From Nematostella vectensis (Eukaryota; Cnidaria; Anthozoa; Actiniaria; Edwardsiidae): a DNA stretch of 64,000 nucleotides. The notes under the pieces are model-generated. The model was not told where the DNA came from and made no database searches. It saw only the letters and a list, made by a program, of their open reading frames with translations. Location: contig NC_064042.1 of assembly GCF_932526225.1 (NCBI RefSeq), positions 17,232,751 to 17,296,750 on the forward strand, given 5' to 3'. This document shows, piece by piece, positions 34,909 through 48,442 of the stretch; positions within the stretch are counted from its first letter, which is position 1, and each line of letters starts with the position of its first letter. Both the position numbers and the translations under genes were made by a program.

Positions 34909-37900
34909 TTGCTACTATGCACGTTAAGATTGGATGAGTTTGAGTTTTTCAGTGTTCAAACAAGGTCCAAAAAAGGTCCAAAATCCAAAAACTTCAAAAA
35001 ACCAAAATTCTTAATACTTGTCCAAATAAGCCGAAAATGGTATCATTCGAACCTTGACATTCCCCGGCGTGTGTTGCGGTATTCGGTTTTTTCATAAGTG
35101 CGCATGCGCAGAAATTATTTCCAAAAAAACTGTGTCCCGGAGGGTAGGGGACAACTTTTCGGGTCTATATACTTGAGCTAAAATTCTCAAACTCGGTAAG
35201 ATCTATGTACTCATAAAGGGCTATCTAACCCTGCAATCAGATTTCGAATCGATCAAGAATTGACAAAAGCCGGTAATCTTTTTCCCTACCTTCCGAGACA
35301 TTTTGAGTAGAGTCTAGGGACTAGGCATTAAGTCCGATTGATCTCAAACTTGGTCAGCATGAAGAAAGTATCAGCACTTAGTAAAGGTTAGAAAATCAAA
35401 AGCATAGCTTCAAAGTAAAGCTGTTAAAAAAGGCAGGAAAAAGGCCAAATTGCAACTTCTCCCTAGAAAATCTTTGCAAATATTGACTTTGGGGGACAAC
35501 AAACTGCCTAGCGCCTATATGGTTTTTCAAGAGCTTTCGGATGAGCCTATGCACGTTAAGATTGGATGAGTTTGAGTTTTTCAGTGGTCAAACAAGGTCC
35601 AAAATTGGTCCAAGGTAGAATATGAGCATTTCTGAAGTTAGTCGTAGCCTGCCCAAAGTCACGGGGAAGGTCCAACTATGCTAGTAGACACTAACTAAGA
35701 AAGATTCAGGACGAAGATTGAAGTTTAGACTTTTTTTTGCAAACTTCCCAAAACTGTTTCTGTGCCGACGATTTCTTTCGATTTTCAAAAAATTCCCACT
35801 AGCCAGGAATGAGCAGCAGACAATACTTTGATGTATGAGGTTAGTGTCCATGCGCATTTCTATATCATAAGCGAAAAAAATCTTCGGAAACGATTTTGCA
35901 TGTACGACTTTTTGGGGGTTAAAAATGATACAAATTGCACCTTCTCCCTAGAAAATCTTTGCAAATATTGACTTTGGAGGACAACAATCTGCATAGCGCT
36001 TATATGGTTTTTCAAGAGCTTTCGAATGAGCCTATGCACGTTAAGATTGGATGAGTTTGAGTTTTTCAGTGTTCAAACAAGGTCCAAAAAAGGTCCAAAA
36101 TCTAAAAACTTCAAAAAACCAAAATTCTTAATACTTGTCCAAATGAGCCGCAAATGATATTATTCGAACCCTGACATTCCCCGGCGTGTGTTGCGCTATT
36201 CGGTTTTTTCTTAAGTGCGCATGCGCAGAAATTATTTCCAAAAAAACTGTGTCCCGGAGGGTAGGGAACAACTTTTCGGGTCTATATACTTGAGCTAAAA
36301 TTCTCAAACTCGGTAAGATCTATGTACTCATAAAGGGCTATCTAACCCTGCAATCAGATTTCGAATCGATCAAGAATTGACAAAAGCCGCTAATCTTTTT
36401 CCCTACCTTCCGAGACATTTTGAGTAGAGCCTGGGGACTAGGCATTAAGTCCGATTGATCTCAAACTTGGTCAGCATGAAGAAAGTATCAGCACTTAGTT
36501 AAGGTTAGAAAATCAAAAGCATAGCTTCAAAGTAAAGCTGTTAAAAAAGGCAGGAAAAAGGCCAAATTGCAACTTCTCCCTAGAAAATCTTTGCAAATAT
36601 TGACTTTGGAGGACAACAAACTGCCTAGCGCCTATATGGTTTTTCAAAAGCTTTCGAATGAGCCTATGCACGTTAAGATTGGATGAGTTTGAGTTTTTCA
36701 GTTGTCAAACAAGGTCCAAAATTGGTCCAAGGTAGAATATGAGCATTTCTGAAGTTAGTCGTAGCCTGCCCAAAGTCACGGGGAAGGTCCAACTATGCTA
36801 GTAGACACTAACTAAGAAAGATTCAGGACGAAGATTGAAGTTTAGACTTTTTTTTGCAAACTTCCCAAAACTGTTTCTGTGCCGACGATTTCTTTCGATT
36901 TTCAAAAAATTCCCACTAGCCAGGAATGAGCAGCAGACAATACTTTGATGTATGAGGTTAGTGTCCATGCGCATTTCTATATCATAAGCGAAAAAAATCT
37001 CCGGAAACGATTTTGCATGTACGACTTTTTGGGGGTTAAAAATGATACAAATTGCACCTTCTCCCTAGAAAATCTTTGCAAATATTGACTTTGGAGGACA
37101 ACAATCTGCATAGCGCTTATATGGTTTTTCAAGAGCTTTCGAATGAGCCTATGCACGTTAAGATTGGATGAGTTTGAGTTTTTCAGTGTTCAAACAAGGT
37201 CCAAAAAAGGTCCAAAATCTAAAAACTTCAAAAAACCAAAATTCTTAATACTTGTCCAAATGAGCCGCAAATGGTATCATTCGAACCCTGACATTCCCCG
37301 GCGTGTGTTGCGCTATTCAGTTTTTTCATAAGTGCGCATGCGCAGAAATTGTTTCCCAAAAAACTGTGATTCGGAGGGTAGGGGACAACTTTTCGGGTCT
37401 ATATACTTGAGCTAAAATTCTCAAACTCGGTAAGATCTATGTACTCATAAAGGGCTATCTAACCCTGCATTCAGATTTCGAATCGATCAAGAATTGACAG
37501 AAGCCGCTAATCTTTTTCCCTACCTTCCGAGACATTTTGAGTAGAGCCTGGGGACTAGGCATTAAGTCCGATTGATCTCAAACTTGGTCAGCATGAAGAA
37601 AGTATCAGCACTTAGTAAAGGTTAGAAAATCAAAAGCATAGCTTCAAAGTAAAGCTGTTAAAAAAGGCAGGAAAAAGGCCAAATTGCACCTTCTCCCTAG
37701 AAAATCTTTGCAAATATTGACTTTGGGGGACAACAAACTGCTTAGCGCCTATATGGTTTTTCAAGAGCTTTCGGATGAGCCTATGCACGTTAAGATTGGA
37801 TGAGTTTGAGTTTTTCAGTGGTCAAACAAGGTCCAAAAAAGGTCCAAAATCCAAAAACTTCAAAAAACCAAAATTCTTAATACTTGTCCAAATGAGCCGA

Positions 37901-39809
37901 AAATGGTATCATTCGAACCTTGACATTCCCCGGCGTGTGTTGCGGTATTCGGTTTTTTCATAAGTGCGCATGCGCAGAAATTATTTCCAAAAAAACTGTG
38001 TCCCGGAGGGTAGGGGACAACTTTTCGGGTCTATATACTTGAGCTAAAATTCTCAAACTCGGTAAGATCTATGTACTCATAAAGGGCTATCTAACCCTGC
38101 AATCAGATTTCGAATCGATCAAGAATTGACAAAAGCCGGTAATCTTTTTCCCTACCTTCCGAGACATTTTGAGTAGAGTCTAGGGACTAGGCATTAAGTC
38201 CGATTGATCTCAAACTTGGTCAGCATGAAGAAAGTATCAGCACTTAGTAAAGGTTAGAAAATCAAAAGCATAGCTTCAAAGTAAAGCTGTTAAAAAAGGC
38301 AGGAAAAAGGCCAAATTGCACCTTCTCCCTAGAAAATCTTTGCAAATATTGACTTTGGGGGACAACAAACTGCATAGCGCCTATATGGTTTTTCAAGAGC
38401 TTTCGGATGAGCCTATGCACGTTAAGATTGGATGAGTTTGAGTTTTTCAGTGGTCAAACAAGGTCCAAAATTGGTCCAAGGTAGAATATGAGCATTTCTG
38501 AAGTTAGTCGTAGCCTGCCCAAAGTCACGGGGAAGGTCCAACTATGCTAGTAGACACTAACTAAGAAAGATTCAGGACGAAGATTGAAGTTTAGACTTTT
38601 TTTTGCAAACTTCCCAAAACTGTTTCTGTGCCGACGATTTCTTTCGATTTTCAAAAAATTCCCACTAGCCAGGAATGAGCAGCAGACAATACTTTGATGT
38701 ATGAGGTTAGTGTCCATGCGCATTTCTATATCATAAGCGAAAAAAATCTCCGGAAACGATTTTGCATGTACGACTTTTTGGGGGTTAAATATGATACAAA
38801 TTGCACCTTCTCCCTAGAAAATCTTTGCAAATATTGACTTTGGAGGACAACAATCTGCATAGCGCTTATATGGTTTTTCAAGAGCTTTCGAATGAGCCTA
38901 TGCACGTTAAGATTGGATGAGTTTGAGTTTTTCAGTGTTCAAACAAGGTCCAAAAAAGGTCCAAAATCTAAAAACTTCAAAAAACCAAAATTCTTAATAC
39001 TTGTCCAAATGAGCCGCAAATGGTATCATTCGAACCCTGACATTCCCCGGCGTGTGTTGCGCTATTCAGTTTTTTCATAAGTGCGCATGCGCAGAAATTT
39101 TTTCCCAAAAAACTGTGTTTCGGAGGGTAGGGGACAACTTTTCGGGTCTATATACTTGAGCTAAAATTCTCAAACTCGGTAAGATCTATGTACTCATAAA
39201 GGGCTATCTAACCCTGCATTCAGATTTCGAATCGATCAAGAATTGACAAAAGCCGCTAATCTTTTTCCCTACCTTCCGAGACATTTTGAGTAGAGCCTGG
39301 GAATTAGGCATTGAGTCCGATTGATCTCAAACTTGGTCAGCATGAAGAAAGTATCAGCACTTAGTTAAGGTTAGAAAATCAAAAGCATAGTTTCAAAGTA
39401 AAGCTGTTAAAAAAGGCAGGAAAAAGGCCAAATTGCAACTTCTCCCTAGAAAATCTTTGCAAATATTGACTTTGGAGGACAACAAACTGCCTAGCGCCTA
39501 TATGGTTTTTCAAGAGCTTTCGAATGAGCCTATGCACGTTAAGATTGGATGAGTTTGAGTTTTTCAGTGGTCAAACAAGGTCCAAAATTGGTCCAAGGTA
39601 GAATATGAGCATTTCTGAAGTTAGTCGTAGCCTGCCCAAAGTCACGGGGAAGGTCCAACTATGCTAGTAGACACTAACTAAGAAAGATTCAGGACGAAGA
39701 TTGAAGTTTAGACTTTTTTTTGCAAACTTTCCAAAACTTTTTCTGTGCCGACGATTTCTTTCGATTTTCAAAAAATTCCTACTAGCCAGGAATGAGCAGC
39801 AGACAATAA
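34909..39809 (+). repeat. Expanded irregular HOR, A-B-A-B-A-A-B-A-B'
   Basis: Modules start at 34909 (A1), 35541 (B), 36026 (A3/A2 hybrid), 36658 (B), 37143 (A3 head, A1 tail), 37775 (A2/A1 hybrid), 38407 (B), 38892 (A3) and 39524 (B'). The last part is a near copy of 32.7-35.3 kb at a spacing of 4901 bp, sharing GCATTGAGTCC and GCAAACTTTCC. At 36026 the substitution AAATGATAT creates an in-frame stop in the short frame seen elsewhere. Confidence 0.86.
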
Positions 39810-41844
39810 TTGCTACTATGCACGTTAAGATTGGATGAGTTTGAGTTTTTCAGTGTTCAAACAAGGTCCAAAAAAGGTCCAAAATCCAAAAACTTCAAAA
39901 AACCAAAATTCTTAATACTTGTCCAAATGAGCCGCAAATGGTATCATTCGAACCCTGACATTCCCCGGCGTGTGTTGCGCTATTCGGTTTTTTCATAAGT
40001 GCGCATGCGCAGAAATTATTTCCAAAAAAACTGTGTCCCGGAGGGTAGGGGACAACTTTTCGGGTCTATATACTTGAGCTAAAATTCTCAAACTCGGTAA
40101 GATCTATGTACTCATAAAGGGCTATCTAACCCTGCAATCAGATTTCGAATCGATCAAGAATTGACAAAAGCCGGTAATCTTTTTCCCTACCTTCCGAGAC
40201 ATTTTGAGTAGAGTCTAGGGACTAGGCATTAAGTCCGATTGATCTCAAACTTGGTCAGCATGAAGAAGGTATCAGCACTTAGTAAAGGTTAGAAAATCAA
40301 AAGCATAGCTTCAAAGTAAAGCTGTTAAAAAAGGCAGGAAAAAGGCCAAATTGCAACTTCTCCCTAGAAAATCTTTGCAAATATTGACTTTGGGGGACAA
40401 CAAACTGCCTAGCGCCTATATGGTTTTTCAAGAGCTTTCGGATGAGCCTATGCACGTTAAGATTGGATGAGTTTGAGTTTTTCAGTGGTCAAACAAGGTC
40501 CAAAATTGGTCCAAGGTAGAATATGAGCATTTCTGAAGTTAGTCGTAGCCTGCCCAAAGTCACGGGGAAGGTCCAACTATGCTAGTAGACACTAACTAAG
40601 AAAGATTCAGGACGAAGATTGAAGTTTAGACTTTTTTTTGCAAACTTCCCAAAACTGTTTCTGTGCCGACGATTTCTTTCGATTTTCAAAAAATTCCCAC
40701 TAGCCAGGAATGAGCAGCAGACAATACTTTGATGTATGAGGTTAGTGTCCATGCGCATTTCTATATCATAAGCGAAAAAAATCTCCGGAAACGATTTTGC
40801 ATGTACGACTTTTTGGGGGTTAAAAATGATACAAATTGCACCTTCTCCCTAGAAAATCTTTGCAAATATTGACTTTGGAGGACAACAATCTGCATAGCGC
40901 TTATATGGTTTTTCAAGAGCTTTCGAATGAGCCTATGCACGTTAAGATTGGATGAGTTTGAGTTTTTCAGTGTTCAAACAAGGTCCAAAAAAGGTCCAAA
41001 ATCTAAAAACTTCAAAAAACCAAAATTCTTAATACTTGTCCAAATGAGCCGCAAATGGTATCATTCGAACCCTGACATTCCCCGGCGTGTGTTGCGCTAT
41101 TCAGTTTTTTCATAAGTGCGCATGCGCAGAAATTTTTTCCCAAAAAACTGTGTTTCGGAGGGTAGGGGACAACTTTTCGGGTCTATATACTTGAGCTAAA
41201 ATTCTCAAACTTGGTAAGATCTATGTACTCATAAAGGGCTATCTAACCCTGCATTCAGATTTCGAATCGATCAAGAATTGACAAAAGCCGCTAATCTTTT
41301 TCCCTACCTTCCGAGACATTTTGAGTAGAGCCTGGGGACTAGGCATTAAGTCCGATTGATCTCAAACTTGGTCAGCATGAAGAAAGTATCAGCACTTAGT
41401 TAAGGTTAGAAAATCAAAAGCATAGCTTCAAAGTAAAGCTGTTAAAAAAGGCAGGAAAAAGGCCAAATTGCAACTTCTCCCTAGAAAATCTTTGCAAATA
41501 TTGACTTTGGAGGACAACAAACTGCCTAGCGCCTATATGGTTTTTCAAGAGCTTTCGAATGAGCCTATGCACGTTAAGATTGGATGAGTTTGAGTTTTTC
41601 AGTGGTCAAACAAGGTCCAAAATTGGTCCAAGGTAGAATATGAGCATTTCTGAAGTTAGTCGTAGCCTGCCCAAAGTCACGGGGAAGGTCCAACTATGCT
41701 AGTAGACACTAACTAAGAAAGATTCAGGACGAAGATTGAAGTTTAGACTTTTTTTTGCAAACTTCCCAAAACTTTTTCTGTGCCGACGATTTCTTTCGAT
41801 TTTCAAAAAATTCCTAATAGCCAGGAATGAGCAGCAGACAATAA
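39810..41844 (+). repeat. Contracted HOR, A-B-A-B' (one A fewer)
   Basis: Modules start at 39810 (A), 40442 (B), 40927 (A3) and 41559 (B'). The first A combines an A3-like middle (GAGCCGCAAATGG, ACCCTGAC) with an A1 3' half (GCCGGTAATC, GAGTCTAGGG). The A2 position is absent, so this looks like a deletion derivative of the 2.67-kb unit. Confidence 0.87.
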
Positions 41845-44510
41845 TTGCTACTATGCACGTTAAGATTGGATGAGTTTGAGTTTTTCAGTGTTCAAACAAG
41901 GTCCAAAAAAGGTCCAAAATCCAAAAACTTCAAAAAACCAAAATTCTTAATACTTGTCCAAATGAGCCGAAAATGGTATCATTCGAACCTTGACATTCCC
42001 CGGCGTGTGTTGCGCTATTCGGTTTTTTCATAAGTGCGCATGCGCAGAAATTATTTCCAAAAAAACTGTGTCCCGGAGGGTAGGGGACAACTTTTCGGGT
42101 CTATATACTTGAGCTAAAATTCTCAAACTCGGTAAGATCTATGTACTCATAAAGGGCTATCTAACCCTGCAATCAGATTTCGAATCGATCAAGAATTGAC
42201 AAAAGCCGGTAATCTTTTTCCCTACCTTCCGAGACATTTTGAGTAGAGTCTAGGGACTAGGCATTAAGTCCGATTGATCTCAAACTTGGTCAGCATGAAG
42301 AAAGTATCAGCACTTAGTAAAGGTTAGAAAATCAAAAGCATAGCTTCAAAGTAAAGCTGTTAAAAAGGCAGGAAAAAGGCCAAATTGCACCTTCTCCCTA
42401 GAAAATCTTTGCAAATATTGACTTTGGGGGACAACAAACTGCCTAGCGCCTATATGGTTTTTCAAGAGCTTTCGGATGAGCCTATGCACGTTAAGATTGG
42501 ATGAGTTTGAGTTTTTCAGTGGTCAAACAAGGTCCAAAAAAGGTCCAAAATCTAAAAACTTCAAAAAACCAAAATTCCTAATACTTGTCCAAATGAGCCG
42601 AAAATGGTATCATTCGAACCCTGACATTCCCCGGCGTGTGTTGCGCTATTCGGTTTTTTCTTAAGTGCGCATGCGCAGAAATTATTTCCAAAAAAACTGT
42701 GTCCCGGAGGGTAGGGAACAACTTTTCGGGTCTATATACTTGAGCTAAAATTCTCAAACTCGGTAAGATCTATGTACTCATAAAGGGCTATCTAACCCTG
42801 CAATCAGATTTCGAATCGATCAAGAATTGACAAAAGCCGCTAATCTTTTTCCCTTCCTTCCGAGACATTTTGAGTAGAGCCTGGGGACTAGGCATTAAGT
42901 CCGATTGATCTCAAACTTGGTCAGCATGAAGAAAGTATCAGCACTTAGTTAAGGTTAGAAAATCAAAAGCATAGCTTCAAAGTAAAGCTGTTAAAAAGGG
43001 CAGGAAAAAGGCCAAATTGCAACTTCTCCCTAGAAAATCTTTGCAAATATTGACTTTGGAGGACAACAAACTGCCTAGCGCCTATATGGTTTTTCAAAAG
43101 CTTTCGAATGAGCCTATGCACGTTAAGATTGGATGAGTTTGAGTTTTTCAGTGGTCAAACAAGGTCCAAAATTGGTCCAAGGTAGAATATGAGCATTTCT
43201 GAAGTTAGTCGTAGCCTGCCCAAAGTCACGGGGAAGGTCCAACTATGCTAGTAGACACTAACTAAGAAAGATTCAGGACGAAGATTGAAGTTTAGACTTT
43301 TTTTTGCAAACTTCCCAAAACTGTTTCTGTGCCGACGATTTCTTTCGATTTTCAAAAAATTCCCACTAGCCAGGAATGAGCAGCAGACAATACTTTGATG
43401 TATGAGGTTAGTGTCCATGCGCATTTCTATATCATAAGCGAAAAAAATCTCCGGAAACGATTTTGCATGTACGACTTTTTGGGGGTTAAAAATGATACAA
43501 ATTGCACCTTCTCCCTAGAAAATCTTTGCAAATATTGACTTTGGAGGACAACAATCTGCATAGCGCTTATATGGTTTTTCAAGAGCTTTCGAATGAGCCT
43601 ATGCACGTTAAGATTGGATGAGTTTGAGTTTTTCAGTGTTCAAACAAAGTACAAAAAAGGTCCAAAATCTAAAAACTTCAAAAAACCAAAATTCTTAATA
43701 CTTGTCCAAATGAGCCGAAAATGGTATCATTCGAACCCTGACATTCCCCGGCGTGTGTTGCGCTATTCAGTTTTTTCATAAGTGCGCATGCGCAGAAATT
43801 TTTTCCCAAAAAACTGTGTTTCGGAGGGTAGGGGACAACTTTTCGGGTCTATATACTTGAGCTAAAATTCTCAAACTCGGTAAGATCTATGTACTCATAA
43901 AGGGCTATCTAACCCTGCATTCAGATTTCGAATCGATCAAGAATTGACAAAAGCCGCTAATCTTTTTCCCTACCTTCCGAGACATTTTGAGTAGAGCCTG
44001 GGGACTAGGCATTAAGTCCGATTGATCTCAAACTTGGTCAGCATGAAGAAAGTATCAGCACTTAGTTAAGGTTAGAAAATCAAAAGCATAGCTTCAAAGT
44101 AAAGCTGTTAAAAAAGGCAGGAAAAAGGCCAAATTGCAACTTCTCCCTAGAAAATCTTTGCAAATATTGACTTTGGAGGACAACAAACTGCCTAGCGCCT
44201 ATATGGTTTTTCAAGAGCTTTCGAATGAGCCTATGCACGTTAAGATTGGATGAGTTTGAGTTTTTCAGTGGTCAAACAAGGTCCAAAATTGGTCCAAGGT
44301 AGAATATGAGCATTTCTGAAGTTAGTCGTAGCCTGCCCAAAGTCACGGGGAAGGTCCAACTATGCTAGTAGACACTAACTAAGAAAGATTCAGGACGAAG
44401 ATTGAAGTTTAGACTTTTTTTTGCAAACTTCCCAAAACTTTTTCTGTGCCGACGATTTCTTTCGATTTTCAAAAAATTCCTACTAGCCAGGAATGAGCAG
44501 CAGACAATAA
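41845..44510 (+). repeat. 2.67-kb HOR copy (2666 bp)
   Basis: Modules start at 41845 (A1), 42476 (A2), 43108 (B), 43593 (A3) and 44225 (B'). Local marks are CTGTTAAAAAGGCAGG in A1 (2 bp shorter run), CCCTTCCTTCC and GTTAAAAAGGGCAGG in A2, and CAAAGTACAAAAAAGG in A3. All of these reappear 6598 bp downstream. Confidence 0.9.
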
Positions 44511-47500
44511 TTGCTACTATGCACGTTAAGATTGGATGAGTTTGAGTTTTTCAGTGTTCAAACAAGGTCCAAAAAAGGTCCAAAATCCAAAAACTTCAAA
44601 AAACCAAAATTCTTAATACTTGTCCAAATGAGCCGAAAATGGTATCATTCGAACCTTGACATTCCCCGGCGTGTGTTGCGCTATTCGGTTTTTTCATAAG
44701 TGCGCATGCGCAGAAATTATTTCCAAAAAAACTGTGTCCCGGAGGGTAGGGGACAACTTTTCGGGTCTATATACTTGAGCTAAAATTCTCAAACTCGGTA
44801 AGATCTATGTACTCATAAAGGGCTATCTAACCCTGCAATCAGATTTCGAATCGATCAAGAATTGACAAAAGCCGGTAATCTTTTTCCCTACCTTCCGAGA
44901 CATTTTGAGTAGAGTCTAGGGACTAGGCATTAAGTCCGATTGATCTCAAACTTGGTCAGCATGAAGAAAGTATCAGCACTTAGTAAAGGTTAGAAAATCA
45001 AAAGCATAGCTTCAAAGTAAAGCTGTTAAAAAGGCAGGAAAAAGGCCAAATTGCACCTTCTCCCTAGAAAATCTTTGCAAATATTGACTTTGGGGGACAA
45101 CAAACTGCCTAGCGCCTATATGGTTTTTCAAGAGCTTTCGGATGAGCCTATGCACGTTAAGATTGGATGAGTTTGAGTTTTTAAGTGGTCAAACAAGGTC
45201 CAAAAAAGGTCCAAAATCTAAAAACTTCAAAAAACCAAAATTCCTAATACTTGTCCAAATGAGCCGAAAATGGTATCATTCGAACCCTGACATTCCCCGG
45301 CGTGTGTTGCGCTATTCGGTTTTTTCTTAAGTGCGCATGCGCAGAAATTATTTCCAAAAAAACTGTGTCCCGGAGGGTAGGGAACAACTTTTCGGGTCTA
45401 TATACTTGAGCTAAAATTCTCAAACTCGGTAAGATCTATGTACTCATAAAGGGCTATCTAACCCTGCAATCAGATTTCGAATCGATCAAGAATTGACAAA
45501 AGCCGCTAATCTTTTTCCCTACCTTCCGAGACATTTTGAGTAGAGCCTGGGGACTAGGCATTAAGTCCGATTGATCTCAAACTTGGTCAGCATGAAGAAA
45601 GTATCAGCACTTAGTAAAGGTTAGAAAATCAAAAGCATAGCTTCAAAGTAAAGCTGTTAAAAAAGGCCGGAAAAAAGGCCAAATTGCACCTTCTCCCTAG
45701 AAAAACTTTGCAAATATTGACTTTGGAGGACAACAAACTGCCTAGCGCCTATATGGTTTTTCAAGAGCTTTCGAATGAGCCTATGCACGTTAAGATTGGA
45801 TGAGTTTGAGTTTTTCAGTGTTCAAACAAAGTCCAAAAAAGGTCCAAAATCTAAAAACTTCAAAAAACCAAAATTCTTAATACTTGTCCAAATGAGCCGA
45901 AAATGGTATCATTCGAATCCTGACATTCCCCGGCGTGTGTTGCGCTATTCGGTTTTTTCATAAGTGCGCATGCGCAGAAATTATTTCCAAAAAAACTGTG
46001 TCCCGGAGGGTAGGGGACAACTTTTCGGGTCTATATACTTGAGCTAAAATTCTCAAACTCGGTAAGATCTATGTACTCATAAAGGGCTATCTAACCCTGC
46101 AATCAGATTTCGAATCGATCAAGAATTGACAAAAGCCGCTAATCTTTTTCCCTACCTTCCGGGACATTTTGAGTAGGGCCTGGGGACTAGGAATTAAGTC
46201 CGATTGATCTCAAACTTGGTCAGCATGAAGAAAGTATCAGCACTTAGTAAAGGTTAGAAAATCAAAAGCATAGCTTCAAAGTAAAGCTGTTAAAAAAGGC
46301 CGGAAAAAAGGCCAAATTGCACCTTCTCCCTAGAAAAACTTTGCAAATATTGACTTTGGAGGACAACAAACTGCCTAGCGCCTATATGGTTTTTCAAGAG
46401 CTTTCGAATGAGCCTATGCACGTTTATATTTGATGAGTTTGAGTTTTTCAGTGTTCAAACAAGGTCCAAAAAAGGTCCAAAATCTAAAAACTTCAAAAAA
46501 CCAAAATTCTTAATACTTGTCCAAATGAGCCGAAAATGGTATCATTCGAACCCTGACATTCCCCGGCGTGTGTTGCGCTATTCGGTTTTTTCATAAGTGC
46601 GCATGCGCAGAATTTGTTTCCAAAAAAACTGTGTCCCGTAGGGTAGGGGACAACTTTTCGGGTCTATATACTTGAGCTAAAATTCTCAAACTCGGTAAGA
46701 TCTATGTACTCATAAAGGGCTATCTAACCCTGCAATCAGATTTCGAATCGATCAAGAATTGACAAAAGGCGCTAATCTTTTTCCCTACCTTCCGGGACAT
46801 TTTGAGTAGGGCCTGGGGACTAGGAATTAAGTCCGATTGATCTCAAACTTGGTCAGCATGAAGAAAGTATCAGCACTTAGTAAAGGTTAGAAAATCAAAA
46901 GCATAGCTTCAAAGTAAAGCTGTTAAAAAAGGCAGGAAAAAGGCCAAATTGCAACTTCTCCCTAGAAAATCTTTGCAAATATTGACTTTGGGGGACAACA
47001 AACTGCCTAGCGCCTATATGGTTTTTCAAGAGCTTTCGGATGAGCCTATGCACGTTAAGATTGGATGAGTTTGAGTTTTTCAGTGGTCAAACAAGGTCCA
47101 AAATTGGTCCAAGGTAGAATATGAGCATTTCTGAAGTTAGTCGTAGCCTGCCCAAAGTCACGGGGAAGGTCCAACTATGCTAGTAGACACTAACTAAGAA
47201 AGATTCAGGACGAAGATTGAAGTTTAGACTTTTTTTTGCAAACTTCCCAAAACTGTTTCTGTGCCGACGATTTCTTTCGATTTTCAAAAAATTCCCACTA
47301 GCCAGGAATGAGCAGCAGACAATACTTTGATGTATGAGGTTAGTGTCCATGCGCATTTCTATATCATAAGCGAAAAAAATCTCCGGAAACGATTTTGCAT
47401 GTACGACTTTTTGGGGGTTAAAAATGATACAAATTGCACCTTCTCCCTAGAAAATCTTTGCAAATATTGACTTTGGAGGACAACAATCTGCATAGCGCTT

Positions 47501-48442
47501 ATATGGTTTTTCAAGAGCTTTCGAATGAGCCTATGCACGTTAAGATTGGATGAGTTTGAGTTTTTCAGTGTTCAAACAAGGTCCAAAAAAGGTCCAAAAT
47601 CTAAAAACTTCAAAAAACCAAAATTCTTAATACTTGTCCAAATGAGCCGCAAATGGTATCATTCGAACCCTGACATTCCCCGGCGTGTGTTGCGCTATTC
47701 AGTTTTTTCATAAGTGCGCATGCGCAGAAATTTTTTCCCAAAAAACTGTGTTTCGGAGGGTAGGGGACAACTTTTCGGGTCTATATACTTGAGCTAAAAT
47801 TCTCAAACTTGGTAAGATCTATGTACTCATAAAGGGCTATCTAACCCTGCATTCAGATTTCGAATCGATCAAGAATTGACAAAAGCCGCTAATCTTTTTC
47901 CCTACCTTCCGAGACATTTTGAGTAGAGCCTGGGGACTAGGCATTAAGTCCGATTGATCTCAAACTTGGTCAGCATGAAGAAAGTATCAGCACTTAGTTA
48001 AGGTTAGAAAATCAAAAGCATAGCTTCAAAGTAAAGCTGTTAAAAAAGGCAGGAAAAAGGCCAAATTGCAACTTCTCCCTAGAAAATCTTTGCAAATATT
48101 GACTTTGGAGGACAACAAACTGCCTAGCGCCTATATGGTTTTTCAAGAGCTTTCGAATGAGCCTATGCACGTTAAGATTGGATGAGTTTGAGTTTTTCAG
48201 TGGTCAAACAAGGTCCAAAATTGGTCCAAGGTAGAATATGAGCATTTCTGAAGTTAGTCGTAGCCTGCCCAAAGTCACGGGGAAGGTCCAACTATGCTAG
48301 TAGACACTAACTAAGAAAGATTCAGGACGAAGATTGAAGTTTAGACTTTTTTTTGCAAACTTCCCAAAACTTTTTCTGTGCCGACGATTTCTTTCGATTT
48401 TCAAAAAATTCCTAATAGCCAGGAATGAGCAGCAGACAATAA
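44511..48442 (+). repeat. HOR with A4-group invasion, A-A-A-A-B-A-B'
   Basis: Modules start at 44511 (A1), 45142 (A2 head, A4 tail), 45775 (19050-like A), 46408 (7460-like head, CACGTTTATATTTGATG), 47040 (B), 47525 (A3) and 48157 (B'). The A2 copy at 45142 changes to GGCCGGAAAAAAGG near its 3' end, which marks the entry point of A4-group monomers into the 2.67-kb HOR. Confidence 0.87.
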
